From contig JAXCGZ010007574.1 in the NCBI GenBank assembly GCA_037179515.1, forward strand, positions 32,501-42,500: DNA of 10,000 bases. Direction: 5' to 3'. Origin of the DNA: Halocaridina rubra. Lineage: Eukaryota; Arthropoda; Malacostraca; Decapoda; Atyidae. The notes under the pieces were generated by a model, which worked only from the letters and a program-made list of their open reading frames with translations, did no database searches and had not been told where the DNA came from. Numbering within the stretch: the stretch's first letter is position 1; the number at the start of each line of letters is the position of its first letter. Both the position numbers and the translations under genes were made by a program. This document shows, piece by piece, positions 1-8,142 of this stretch.

Positions 1-1082
1 TACCTTTTCCAGCATTTGTCTCTCCACTCCTTAGCTCTTTTACACCCATTATCGAACCATTTCTCTCTGGCATGAATTACACCTACTTTGGTGACAGGTA
101 TGCAGCAATCTACTATCTTCCCATATTTCTCACAAAAGATGTCATACATTTCTTGTACAGATTTGTTGTAAAATAAGGTTCTCCAGTCAATAACTGCAAA
201 AAGCTCATTCATTTTGATGTAATCTCCTTTCTGATAGTTCCTCCTCATGTCCTCAGTGCCTCTACTCTCAGGAAGAATGTCTTCAATGATATACTCCATC
301 AACAACACACAGTGGTCACTCTTTCCAATTGGTGGTTCATACTCAATATTTTCAATATCCAACACATTATCTGTGAACACCAGATCAAGTAGTGATGGCT
401 CATCCCCACCCCTGGCTCTTGTTGGTTCCATTGCATGTTGGTGTAGGAAATTCCCTTGTACGCAATCTAGGAATCTTGCCCCAAAGGAGTCCTCACCACT
501 GTGTGGGTCAAGATTTATCCAATCTATCTCTTTATGATTAAAGTCTCCCATAATCAAAATCCTACATTTTTTCTCCCGCGCCATGTTAACAACTGAGTTT
601 ATGACTTCAATCGTACCTATATGACTTTCCTCATAAATTTCAAGCCTATTTTGGTTCCTTGGTGGGTTGTATACAACAGTTATTATAATGCTCTCTGACC
701 CAGTATTTATGCGAGCAACAAGAAATTCCCTGAACTCACTTTCTATAGCCAAGTTTATTTCTTCAACTTGAATCCTCTCACTTATGAGCAGTGCTATCCC
801 TCCACCAGTCCTCTCAGATCTTTCGACCCTTAGTATTCTGAAGCCCTTAGGAAAAACTGTGACACTGTTTATGTCCTCACTCAACTTAGTCTCTGTAATT
901 GCTACTATATCTGCCTTACTGTTGTGAATCCTATCTTTTAATTCTACTGCCTTACCAGCTAATCCATCAGCATTTGTGTATAACAATCTTAATGAGGCCC
1001 CATCCCCTGATCTTCTGTCATTATCTTCTTTATCTCCCCTTTGTCTGGAAGTATTCCGTAACGAAAATTTTTCTTCTCTTCT
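1..1082 (-). CDS. LINE copy A ORF2, N-terminal endonuclease (EEP/APE-like) domain, partial
   Basis: In LINEs this domain nicks the target DNA to prime reverse transcription. The frame is open from just after a TGA at 1085-1083 to the window edge, about 360 codons without a stop. The motifs of the exonuclease-endonuclease-phosphatase fold appear in order: LLYTNADGL (near 976), ITETKL with the metal-binding Glu at 893-891, GGGIALL, VVYNPPR, MGDFNH with Asp at 545-543 and Asn at 539-537, and SDHCVL with the catalytic His at 314-312. A linker follows, ending in ..KEWRDKCWKR at position 3, so the reverse transcriptase lies outside the window. No ATG occurs in this frame before 584-582, which is downstream of the catalytic Glu. 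An ordinary AUG start therefore cannot make an active domain. ORF2 overlaps the end of ORF1 in the -1 frame, so it may be reached by frameshifting. The copy looks young, since no inactivating change is visible. Confidence 0.88.
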
Positions 1083-1240
1083 TCATTTCTTTCATCATTT
1101 AACCTTCTTGCCTCTTGCAACAAGTTTTTGATCTTTCCCATCTCTTCCTGTGTTCTGTATCGTCTAATGAACACTTCTTTGCATTCTTGAAGGTCTTTTA
1201 GACTTTTTTTTCTCAACAATATTTCCCTACATGTCTCCCC
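989..1240 (-). pseudogene. LINE copy A ORF1, C-terminal continuation past the TGA
   Basis: The ORF1 frame (first ATG at 2068) resumes without shift after the TGA and runs to a TAA at 991-989. It reads GETCREILLRKKSL.., then KEVFIRRYRTQEEMGKI and ARRLNDERNEEEKKNFRYG, a basic and helical tail. Copy B carries the matching segment at about 7920-8100 (KTVFIRPFRTEE, ARMLNEGRN), so this is true ORF1 coding sequence. The last 90 or so bases overlap ORF2 in another frame. With an ordinary stop at 1243 this part would not be translated. Confidence 0.82.
1064..1070 (-). promoter_or_regulatory. Candidate -1 ribosomal frameshift heptamer A AAT TTT at the ORF1/ORF2 overlap
   Basis: On the minus strand the ORF1 codons read AAG AAA AAT TTT CGT, giving the heptamer A AAT TTT in the ORF1 frame. 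This fits the X XXY YYZ form of eukaryotic -1 slippery sites. Slipping back one base gives AAA TTT TCG, exactly the ORF2 frame, which opened only five codons earlier (TGA at 1085-1083). Overlap of the two frames runs from 1082 to 989. Only a weak downstream stem (CUUCC with GGGAG, starting about 14 bases after the heptamer) is visible. The heptamer is not kept in copy B, where the site reads A ATT TTT. The site is inferred from sequence alone. Confidence 0.42.
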
Positions 1241-2068
1241 TCACTCAAAGGTTACTTTTGTTGGTCTCGGCTTTCCTTCCCTCGAATATTTACCTAGTTG
1301 GTGTATGTTTACAATATCCTCAGGACCACATACTACTCCAAGCTTTCTTATCAGGTCTACAACGTTAGCTTTATTTTCTTCAAGTCTCCCCTGCCATGTT
1401 GGCTCCTGGGATTCACTTATGCCTGAGATTACCACTGTCTTCTCCTTATCAAGTGCCTGTCTGATGAGTGGGTTTGCCCTTTCCATCACAACATCTTTCA
1501 TTTTTTCGATTACTGTCTCTTTATAGTCAACTGTTTGTATGTTTTCCAGTGCCACCACCTTTACAGCCTCTTTTACTGCCACATTCCCCTTTAGTGCATC
1601 AGCAAAGGACGTTTTCATGGCATCATCTTCCATATTCAGCTCCTGGAACTCTTTTCTGAACTGTTCAATGTTTTCCTTAATCTGAACATTCCAAGCAGCA
1701 ATCTCGTCTCTCTCAGAAGATAGCAGTGAACTAACATCTAATTCCTTTAGGTTGTCATTTAGCTGTTTGTTTTTATCTTCTTGTTTAGAAATTCTAGATT
1801 CTAGTTGACTCTTTTCCCCTTCCAGCTTCTTTATTCTTTTTTCTAGTTCCTTTCTCTCCTGCCCTTGTGCTTTATTTGCTTCCTCCAAAGATCTTATTTG
1901 TTCTCTGAGTGTTTCATTCTCTTTCATTTCTCCATCCATATTCCGAATTTTATCATCAAGGCTTGTAACCATTTCCTCTAACTTCTTGATTCTCTGTTTA
2001 AGTCCTCTGATGACTACCCCTTCTCCCGACCCATGGTTGGGAGAGGTTTGGGACAGAGATGGCTTCAT
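1241..2068 (-). CDS. LINE copy A ORF1 protein (coiled coil plus RNA-binding-like domain), ended by a TGA
   Basis: This 275-residue reading frame begins MKPSLSQT; the ATG has A at -3 (AAAATGA). Residues about 22-111 form a long Lys/Glu-rich heptad region with few helix breakers, a clear coiled coil that would serve for multimerisation. Residues 112-205 are a mixed helical linker. From residue 209 comes TVVISGISESQ, then LIRKLGVV..EDIVNIHQLGKY and KPRPTKVTF. This layout resembles the RRM-like 'transposase 22' type C-terminus of LINE ORF1 proteins, which bind element RNA. The TGA at 1243-1241 interrupts it right after KVTFE; the same frame then continues with family-like sequence to 989, so the intact protein would be about 359 residues. 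The stop could be TCA to TGA, one substitution, but that is inference. The family assignment is firm from copy B; the RNA-binding role is inferred from layout. Confidence 0.85.
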   Translation of the reverse strand: MKPSLSQTSPNHGSGEGVVIRGLKQRIKKLEEMVTSLDDKIRNMDGEMKENETLREQIRSLEEANKAQGQERKELEKRIKKLEGEKSQLESRISKQEDKNKQLNDNLKELDVSSLLSSERDEIAAWNVQIKENIEQFRKEFQELNMEDDAMKTSFADALKGNVAVKEAVKVVALENIQTVDYKETVIEKMKDVVMERANPLIRQALDKEKTVVISGISESQEPTWQGRLEENKANVVDLIRKLGVVCGPEDIVNIHQLGKYSREGKPRPTKVTFE

Positions 2069-2095
2069 TTTTATGTTCTCCCTCTCACAGAATAT

Positions 2096-2139
2096 AGAAA
2101 GAAGACGAGAAAGAGGAAAAAAAAAAGAAAAGAGAAAAA
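2096..2139 (+). repeat. Purine-rich low-complexity tract
   Basis: The stretch is A and G with a single C at 2106 until its end, including a run of ten A. It lies just upstream of LINE copy A ORF1, so on the element's strand it is a pyrimidine tract in the leader or in the flank. No function can be assigned. Confidence 0.75.
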
Positions 2140-2978
2140 CTTCTAATTTACCTTCACACAGAATTTTTATATCTCCATATAAGTGCTATTTAGTGACTCA
2201 GTTTGTCTCCTTTCTGGTAACACACATCTTAACTTAAAAACTTGACCATGGTAATTTAAGTATAAAAAGAAAAAGAAAAACAAAAGTCAAACCTGAAGGA
2301 AAATTCGAATTTGTGTTCGAGGTGGCACCCACCTGTTTCTGTTATATATTCTTCCTAACTGATAAACTGACTTGCTAACCAAGATATGTTATCACGGGAT
2401 TTAGACTTTACATTTAACTCAATATACATACAAAATAACAAAATAGCAAACGAGAAAGCTAAAAGAAAAGCAAAAAAAATGAAGAAAATAGGACTGCTGT
2501 ACTACTTGGCAACTTAACTCAGTACTGTTGACAGGTGGGTATTTGGTAATTTTTTTTTTCTTTTATTATTCAATTTTTTCGTGTATCAAACTAACTAACT
2601 AGTTAATATAAATGGGAAGGATACTGTTTTTAACAATATATAGAACCACAGGATCAGGTAAAACGACTTAAGAGCTTTCCCCAGTTTACACAAAAAATTA
2701 GGTAATGTGGTGTGAGGCTCCACGTCTGGCAACTCTTCTAGATTTCCCTCAAGGCAGAAACTGGACGGCAGCTTCTCTCTCTTCCTCACGAAAAAGTTCT
2801 CAATTTTTTTCCTTTAATATGAACAGTCTCGTCTTACAACAAATATTAGTTTTTGTACTTACAATACTCTGCAGGATTTCAGATTTATGGAAATTATGGT
2901 AAAGTTTTCCACTAAGCACTTTAGTCACTCGAAGCAGTTTAAAATTTAAGAGGAGCAATTCCGTGTGTCACTGAACTC
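2140..2978. other. AT-rich noncoding stretch, origin unclear
   Basis: I see no coding frame, tRNA or recognised repeat here. The only open frames are short (65 codons or fewer), with no recognisable motif. It is rich in A and T runs (2265-2285, 2473-2480, 2551-2561). It could hold the 5' untranslated region of LINE copy A, whose start is not defined, and then genomic flank. A slightly more GC-rich patch at 2707-2795 stands out in composition but could not be tied to anything. Two 10-base inverted words (2327-2336 and 2531-2540) are noted under rejected observations. Confidence 0.5.
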
Positions 2979-2981
2979 GCG

Positions 2982-3018
2982 GTGTGTGTGTGTGCGTGGG
3001 TGTGTGTGTGTGAGAGAG
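2982..3018 (+). repeat. (GT)n/(GA)n microsatellite, imperfect
   Basis: Two GT blocks, broken by a C at 2995 and an extra GG near 2998-3000, pass into a short GA block at about 3012-3018. Together with the (AT)n block that follows after five bases, this is a compound microsatellite. Confidence 0.9.
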
Positions 3019-3021
3019 TAA

Positions 3022-3509
<488 letters not shown>

Positions 3510-3531
<22 letters not shown>

Positions 3532-3567
3532 TATATGGTATTGTTCTTATTTGATTATTGTTGGTCC
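3510..3567. repeat. Perfect 22-bp palindrome arms at the head-to-head junction of two repeat units
   Basis: Positions 3510-3531 and 3546-3567 are exact reverse complements, separated by 14 bases (3532-3545). They are the innermost part of a much longer imperfect inverted repeat formed by unit 0 (3257-3531) and unit 1 (3546-3822). As RNA or single-stranded DNA, the two units could fold into a stem of roughly 275 bp. Confidence 0.95.
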
Positions 3568-3822
3568 CGAATGAGATTGGGAGTTGAATTAAATGCGAAA
3601 ATGAAGCCATGAGTGTGGTTGGGGAAAACTGTTTTAAGAACAGAGTGGCTTTCAGATAGAATGCGTTCATTTCTAGTACAGCAGATAAAAGCTATAAGGT
3701 CTGTTTACCATTATAGACCTTCGGTGGTGTAGTTGATTACTCCTTGGCACACTAATTATGTTTACTAGGTTGAAGTTCCGGTCGGGGTAAATATGATTCA
3801 TATTTTCACATATCGTAATGTA
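3546..3822 (+). repeat. tRNA-box repeat unit 1 (277 bp)
   Basis: First forward unit of the array. It is related to unit 0 (inverted) and units 2-4. The A-box-like sequence is at 3725-3736 and a weakened B box (GGTTGAAGTTCC) at 3768-3779. Unit boundaries are arbitrary because the array is tandem; I count from each CTTATTTGATT. Confidence 0.9.
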
Positions 3823-4097
3823 CTTATTTGATTATTGTTGGTCCCGAATGAGATTGGGAGTTGAATTAAATGCAAAAACGAAGCCACGAGTGAGGTTGGG
3901 GGAAATTGTTATTTGAATAGATTGTATTCAGTTAGAATGCATTCATTCCTAGTATAGCAGATAAAAGCTATAAGGTCTGTTTCCCTTTTAAGACCTTCTG
4001 TGGTGTAGTTGGTATTGCCTTGGCGCAGTAATTATGTGTCCTAGGTTCAAACTCTGGTCGGGGTATATATGATTCATGTTTTCACATATAGTAATGT
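3823..4097 (+). repeat. tRNA-box repeat unit 2 (275 bp)
   Basis: Second forward unit, in direct tandem with unit 1. A box TGGTGTAGTTGG at 4001-4012 and B-box-like GGTTCAAACTC at 4044-4054. Just before the A box the words AAGGTCT and AGACCTT form a 7-bp hairpin around a 12-base loop (3973-3998). Confidence 0.9.
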
Positions 4098-4374
4098 CTT
4101 ATTTGATTATTGTTGGTCTCGAATGATATTGGGAGTTGAATTAAATGCGAAAATGAAACCACGAGTGAGGCTGGGGGAAACTGTAATATGGACAGAGTCG
4201 AATTCAGATAGAATGCGTTCATTCCTAGTATAGCAGATAAGAGCTATACGGTCTGTTTCCCTTTTAAGACCTTCGGTGTTGTAGTTGGTAGCACCTTGGC
4301 ACAATAATTATGTGTCCTAGGTTCAAGTCCCTGTCGGGATAAAAATGATTCATGTTTTCACATATGGTAATGTG
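4098..4374 (+). repeat. tRNA-box repeat unit 3 (277 bp)
   Basis: Third forward unit and the one with the best polymerase III signals: A-box-like TGTTGTAGTTGG at 4277-4288 and B box GGTTCAAGTCC at 4320-4330. Period and content agree with units 1 and 2. Confidence 0.9.
4277..4330 (+). promoter_or_regulatory. tRNA-like internal polymerase III promoter (A and B boxes) in the repeat
   Basis: The A-box-like sequence at 4277-4288 and the B box GGTTCAAGTCC at 4320-4330 span 54 bases, the spacing seen in tRNA genes and tRNA-derived SINEs. The B box fits the GGTTCRANNCC consensus. Between them GCACA and TGTGT can pair around a 7-base loop in the anticodon-arm position. I could not build convincing acceptor or T stems, so this is a degenerate tRNA-derived sequence and not a tRNA gene. 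Matching boxes occur in the other units: both in unit 0 (minus strand), 1 and 2, and the A box only in unit 4. Confidence 0.6.
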
Positions 4375-4579
4375 CTATTTTATTATGTTGGCCCCAAATG
4401 AGATTGGGAGTTAAATTAAATGCAAAAACAAAGCCACGAGTGAGATTGGGGGAACTGTAATATTAACCCAATGGCATTCAGATAGAATGCATTCATTCCT
4501 AGTATGGCAGATAAAAGCTATAAGGTCTGTTTCCCTTTTAAGACTTTCTGTGGTGTAGTTGGTAGTGCCTTAGCACTGC
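4375..4579 (+). repeat. tRNA-box repeat unit 4, cut off by LINE insertion
   Basis: About 205 bp of the unit are present, ending shortly after its A box (TGGTGTAGTTGG, 4551-4562). The expected B box is missing; sequence switches to the leader of LINE copy B at about 4579/4580. The break marks the LINE integration point. Confidence 0.88.
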
Positions 4580-4604
4580 ATTCTGTGAAAAGCAAAACAT
4601 TAAA

Positions 4605-5065
4605 ATGAAACCATCTCTGTCCCTAAACACCCATCCAATGGACTGGCGAGGGGTTATAGAAGATCTCTGGGGGTTGTAGAAGGGCTAGTAGCTCTTAAAA
4701 GCCTGAAACAAAAAGCCAAGGGCCTTGAGACTTTTGCAATTTACCTGGAAAATAAAATTCTGAATGTGGACAAAGATATGAAAGAGAATGAAATACTTTG
4801 AGAAGTAATAAGAACTTTGGAGGTAGCAAATAAGGCACAAGGACAAGAGAGAAAAGAACAACAAAAACGGATGCAGTAGCTTGAAGCAGAAAAGAGTTAA
4901 CTAGAAAATAGAATTTCTAAACAAGAAGATAACGAAAAATAGTTGAATGGCAACCTGAATGAATACAGAACATGATGCCATGAAAACTTTCTTTGCAGAT
5001 ACAGTAAAGGGGAAGGTGGCAGTAAAAGAGATTGTGAGAGTGGTGGCACTGGAAAATGTACAAAC
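4605..5065 (+). pseudogene. LINE copy B ORF1, N-terminal part, decayed
   Basis: The segment begins ATGAAACCATCTCTGTCCC, matching copy A's MKPSLS start, and then loses frame repeatedly. Recognisable pieces are KRMKYFEK-like remains of the coiled coil and, from 4968, HDAMKTFFADTVKGKVAVKE, the counterpart of copy A residues 149-166. Compared with copy A, about 110 bases are missing near 4957-4967, removing the stretch that reads LDVSSLL to FRKEFQEL in copy A. The segment ends at 5065, in VALENVQT, where the second LINE is inserted. It cannot give a protein. Confidence 0.85.
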
Positions 5066-5068
5066 CCA

Positions 5069-7385
5069 CATGCTGAAGTTCTCTATATTGGAGACTTCAA
5101 TGTTCACCACAGTGAGTGGCTTAATTTATTCTTACACTGATGTGGGAGAAAGAGAGGCCCTTGATTTCTATATTACTCACGATCTGGAGCAAATTATCAA
5201 ACACCTTACTCTCTTTCCTGATCGACACGAACATGCAGCCAACACTCGAACTATTTCTTACTTCTAACCCTTCAAACTATTCTTATTCTGTGTTTTCCCT
5301 CTTGGCATATCTGACCACTTTGTGATTTCAATCTCTTCCATTTTTGCTCCCCCTCCACCAGTTCTTCTTGCTCATTGCCGCCTTTGGCGCTTTGAGCATA
5401 CCCAACATGAAGATTTGCATAAATTCCTCTTTGACTTCTCATGGGATGACTACTGCTTTCGGTCCCGTAACCCTGATCAGGTAGGTCTAAAAGTTGCCGA
5501 GATCATAACCTCGGGAATGGAGGAGTACATTTCCTCCTCTACGAAAAGTTTTTTACCCCTAAACCTTGGTTTGAATATGCCTGCTTCATGGCTATTCAAG
5601 CCAGGAATCGGGCACACCGGTCATACCAAGCCTCTCCTGATTTAACTCATTCTGCATTTATTGCAGCTAGGAATTGCTGTATTGCTCAGATTAAAAGGTT
5701 TAAGGCTTCCTTTATAAGAAGGAATGTTGATGATCTTAATACCTCACCAACTGGTCCTTAGCCAAAAATTCTCCAAAAACTTCTGTAACTGAAGCTTTCC
5801 CCCTCTCATTTGTTCTGATGGTTTTATAGCTTGCTTTTCCACTGACGAAACCACTGTCTTTGGCTCTCATTTTTCTACTAACTTTTCCTTACACAATTCC
5901 AGCGCACCTGTCACTCAATCTTTACCCCTCTCTAACCCTATACCCTCCATTATCCTTTCTTCACGCAAAATTCATAAGATTCTTTGCTAGCTAAAGACGA
6001 ACAAGGCATCTGGTCCTGATAGTATCCCTGCAAGGTTCCGTAAGAAGTTTGCAGATGAACTGGCTCCCTTGCTTTGCCATCTTTTTTGCCTCATTCTCTC
6101 AATCAGTATCTATCCTTCATCTAGGAAGCATGCTGTAGTGCTTTGCTCAATGTTCACTTTTTGAAAAGCACTGAATCCAACTCACTTATTTCCGTTCACC
6201 AGAACGGCTTAAGCAAGGCAAGATCAACTGGTGACCTCCTGTCCTATCTTACTCATGTATGGTCATCTTCTCTGTGGAACTATGGGGAATTCTTTGTCGT
6301 TTCCCTTGATATATCTAAGGCTTTTGACAGAGTCTGGCACAAGGCTTTGTTGGCCAAACTCTCTACCTATAGCTTTACCCCTTCTCTCTGTTCTCTGATT
6401 TTCAGTATTCTTTCTGATTGTTTTATGTCTTTAGTTGTTGACGATGCAGCATCTACCCATTCCCTGTTACCATTGGAGTTCCACAGGGCTCTGTTCTTTC
6501 ACCTACTCTGTTCCTTCTCTTCATCAATGACCTACAATTCCCATCTTCCTTGTCTTCTTCACGCCTTTGCCGAAGATTCTACCCTTCATTTTCCTCAGCC
6601 TTTTCTTCACAACCTTCATCTGCTACTCGTAATCAGTCTCATATCTCTCTTTCTTCTACTCTCATCTCTGATTCGCAGAGGGTATCTGAGTGGGGCACCC
6701 TAAATTTAGTTAAATTAAATGCCTCAGAGACACAGTTTCTGGCTATCTCTTTATCTTCTTCTCCTCATGTCAACCCCATTGTCTTCAGAGCTAAGAAAAT
6801 GTACCCTCTTAATTCTATCAACATATTTGGAATCCATAGCCTCTAACTTGTCTTGGAAGAATCATATAATCCAAATTTCTAAATCTCTATCCAAAAACTG
6901 GGAGTTCTGTTTCGTTTTCGTCATTGCTTTAACTCTGTCTAGTTACTAATCTGTAAAGGTCTTATCCGTCCATGCTTAGATTACTGGTCACACATCTGGG
7001 GGTGCTTCTTCTTATACTTATTTTCTTGATGGAGTTGAATCTAAGGCAGTCTGACTCATTAATGATCCTTCTCTTACTTCTAATCTGGATTCTCTCTCCG
7101 TTCACCGGAAGGTATCATCCCTTTCTCTTTTGTGTTGCTACTACTTTTATCACTGTTCTGATGAGTTGTCGAGCTGCATCCCCCCTCACTGCCGAGGCTG
7201 CTTGCCACGCGGGCTCGTTTCACAGGTACTGTGTGGAGATTTGTAGCTCGCGGATTGGTCGGTGCAGCGACTGTTTCTTCCCACCTACCTTCAGATTCTA
7301 AAAGCGTTTTCCTCCTTCTGTCTTACCAATTTCTTATAACCCATCTTCCTTCAAAAAGCAGATCTATCATCATCTCAGGGCCTAA
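5069..7385 (+). pseudogene. Jockey-like LINE ORF2 remnant: endonuclease C-terminal part, reverse transcriptase, C-terminal domain
   Basis: Pieces appear in the right order but in changing frames. The endonuclease piece has GDFNVHHSEWL (Asp at 5093-5095), then EREALDFYITHDLEQ after a shift, LELFLTSNPSNY after another, and SDHFVIS (His at 5316-5318). A linker follows (WRFEHTQHEDLHKF, then KPWFEYACF..ARNRAHRSY). In the reverse transcriptase, KASGPDSIPARF (near 6004) is followed by SSRKHAVV and then directly by HFLKSTESNSLIS, so roughly 30 residues including the expected NYRP motif are missing near 6140-6160. Motif A has Asp at 6308-6310; GVPQGS starts at 6475 in another frame; motif C reads FAED instead of FADD, with Glu at 6572-6574. 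The C-terminus ends HHLRA with TAA at 7383-7385. The element is dead. Confidence 0.85.
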
Positions 7386-7581
7386 TCCTCCATATATCTA
7401 GGTCCTCAGTACTTTGACTATTTTTTTCAGTCTGTCCTTTTCCTTTATGTATCTTTGCCTCGTCTCTGCCTTGTCCATTACCTTTTTCTATTCATTCATC
7501 TTAATGTTTTCTCGTGCCTGGGCCTTTATTGATAAGGGCAATTTTTTTTTCCTGTGCCGGTGTCACATTCATAAAAAAATG
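7386..7581 (+). other. 3' untranslated region and A tail of the Jockey-like LINE
   Basis: Pyrimidine-rich sequence follows the ORF2 stop and ends in ATAAAAAAAT at 7571-7580, directly before the resumed host LINE ORF1 (GTTGACTATGAAG, from 7582). A run of nine T lies near 7542-7550. No coding content is seen. Confidence 0.7.
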
Positions 7582-8142
7582 GTTGACTATGAAGACACAG
7601 TAATATAAAAATTGAAAGATATTGTGATGGAAAGGGCTAATCCACTGCTTAAACAGGCACTTGATAAAGAGAAGACAGTGGTAATCTCAGGCATAAGTGA
7701 ATCCCAGAAGTCAACATGGCATGGGAGACTTGAAATATATAAATCTATGGTTTTAGACCTGATAAGGAGACTTGGAGTAGTATTTGATTTGGAGAATATT
7801 GTAAACATTCACCAACATGGTAAATATTCTAGGCAGGGAAAGGCAAGACCAATGAAAGTAATCTTATTGAGAGGAGACCTATGTAGTAAAATATTGATGA
7901 GAAAAAAACTAAAATAGCTTCAGGAATTCAAAACAGTGTTCATTAGACCATTCAGAACAGAGGAAGTGATGGAAAGGATCAATGACTTGTTGTGTGTAGC
8001 TAGAATGTTAAATGAGGGAAGAAATAAAGTAGAGAGAGAAATTTTTTGTTGCAGAGCTCTTTCAGTCAAAGGGGAAGTATAGAAGTTAATAATAGAAGAT
8101 CAGGGGATCCAGCCTCATAAGATTGCTGTGTACAAATGCTGA
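7582..8142 (+). pseudogene. LINE copy B ORF1, C-terminal part, decayed
   Basis: This is the continuation of the ORF1 begun at 4605. It reads VDYEDTVI, a TAA, then KLKDIVMERANPLLKQALDKEK and VVISGISESQ, VNIHQHGKYSRQGKARP, KTVFIRPFRTEE and ARMLNEGRNKVERE, all matching copy A in order. Stops lie at 7606-7608, 7915-7917 (TAG after KKLK) and 8077-8082. The normal ORF1 stop is lost by a one-base deletion (copy A CATTAAG, here CATAAG, near 8115-8120), so the frame runs on to TGA at 8140-8142. Upstream of that deletion ORF2 stands in the -1 frame to ORF1, as in copy A. Confidence 0.85.

Larger units (their letters stand above)
1..2093 (-). mobile_element. Non-LTR retrotransposon (LINE) copy A, CR1-like, 5' part
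   Basis: On the minus strand this stretch reads 5' leader, ORF1, then ORF2 (endonuclease), and is cut by the window start before the reverse transcriptase. It is the same family as copy B (4580-10000 plus): both share the start MKPSLS, the ORF1 stretch around ISGISESQ and the ORF2 stretch GARFLDC..GNFLHQH. Shared sequence begins at about 2093 (ATTCTGTGA on the minus strand), some 25 bp before the ORF1 ATG. The true 5' end of copy A may lie further right, in 2094-2980, but cannot be fixed here. The CR1-like label rests on the reverse transcriptase part of copy B (RPVS, VCKVM..LLRN, QHGFR after frame repair) and is an inference. Copy A is close to intact: one stop in ORF1 and none seen in ORF2. 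Confidence 0.9.
5066..7581 (+). mobile_element. Jockey-like LINE, 5'-truncated, nested in LINE copy B
   Basis: The insert of about 2516 bp starts in the middle of an endonuclease domain (LYIGDFNVHH) and ends with a short A run (ATAAAAAAAT, 7571-7580). A truncated 5' end and an A-tailed 3' end are the usual marks of target-primed reverse transcription. Its proteins differ from the host LINE family: endonuclease with SDHFV, reverse transcriptase with SLDISKAFDRVWHKALL, GVPQGSVLSPTLFLLF and FAEDSTLH, and C-terminal DCFFPPTFR and QIYHHLRA. Coding bases are rich in C and T, unlike the A/G-rich sequence around it, which makes both edges easy to see. I could not find a convincing target-site duplication. 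Confidence 0.85.

Noticed and set aside
247..537. Plus-strand open frame of 96 codons
   Set aside because: It is the antisense shadow of the endonuclease coding sequence of LINE copy A.
2327..2540. Inverted words ACCCACCTGT and ACAGGTGGGT, 214 bp apart, as ends of a small DNA transposon
   Set aside because: Ten bases in an AT-rich region are weak evidence, and the flanks (GAGGTGGC and ATTTGGTAAT) show no target-site duplication.
2595..2902. Short open frames on both strands as a host exon
   Set aside because: Each is about 65 codons, without motif, splice support or recognisable similarity. The region could equally be LINE leader sequence.
4257..4345. Functional tRNA gene
   Set aside because: The A and B boxes are good, but acceptor and T stems do not pair convincingly, and the sequence repeats in tandem. 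It is tRNA-derived at most.
5051..7595. Target-site duplication flanking the nested LINE
   Set aside because: The left flank ends GTACAAAC and the right side reads AAAAAAATG before GTTGACTAT. The only shared word is AAATG, which the A tail could give by chance.
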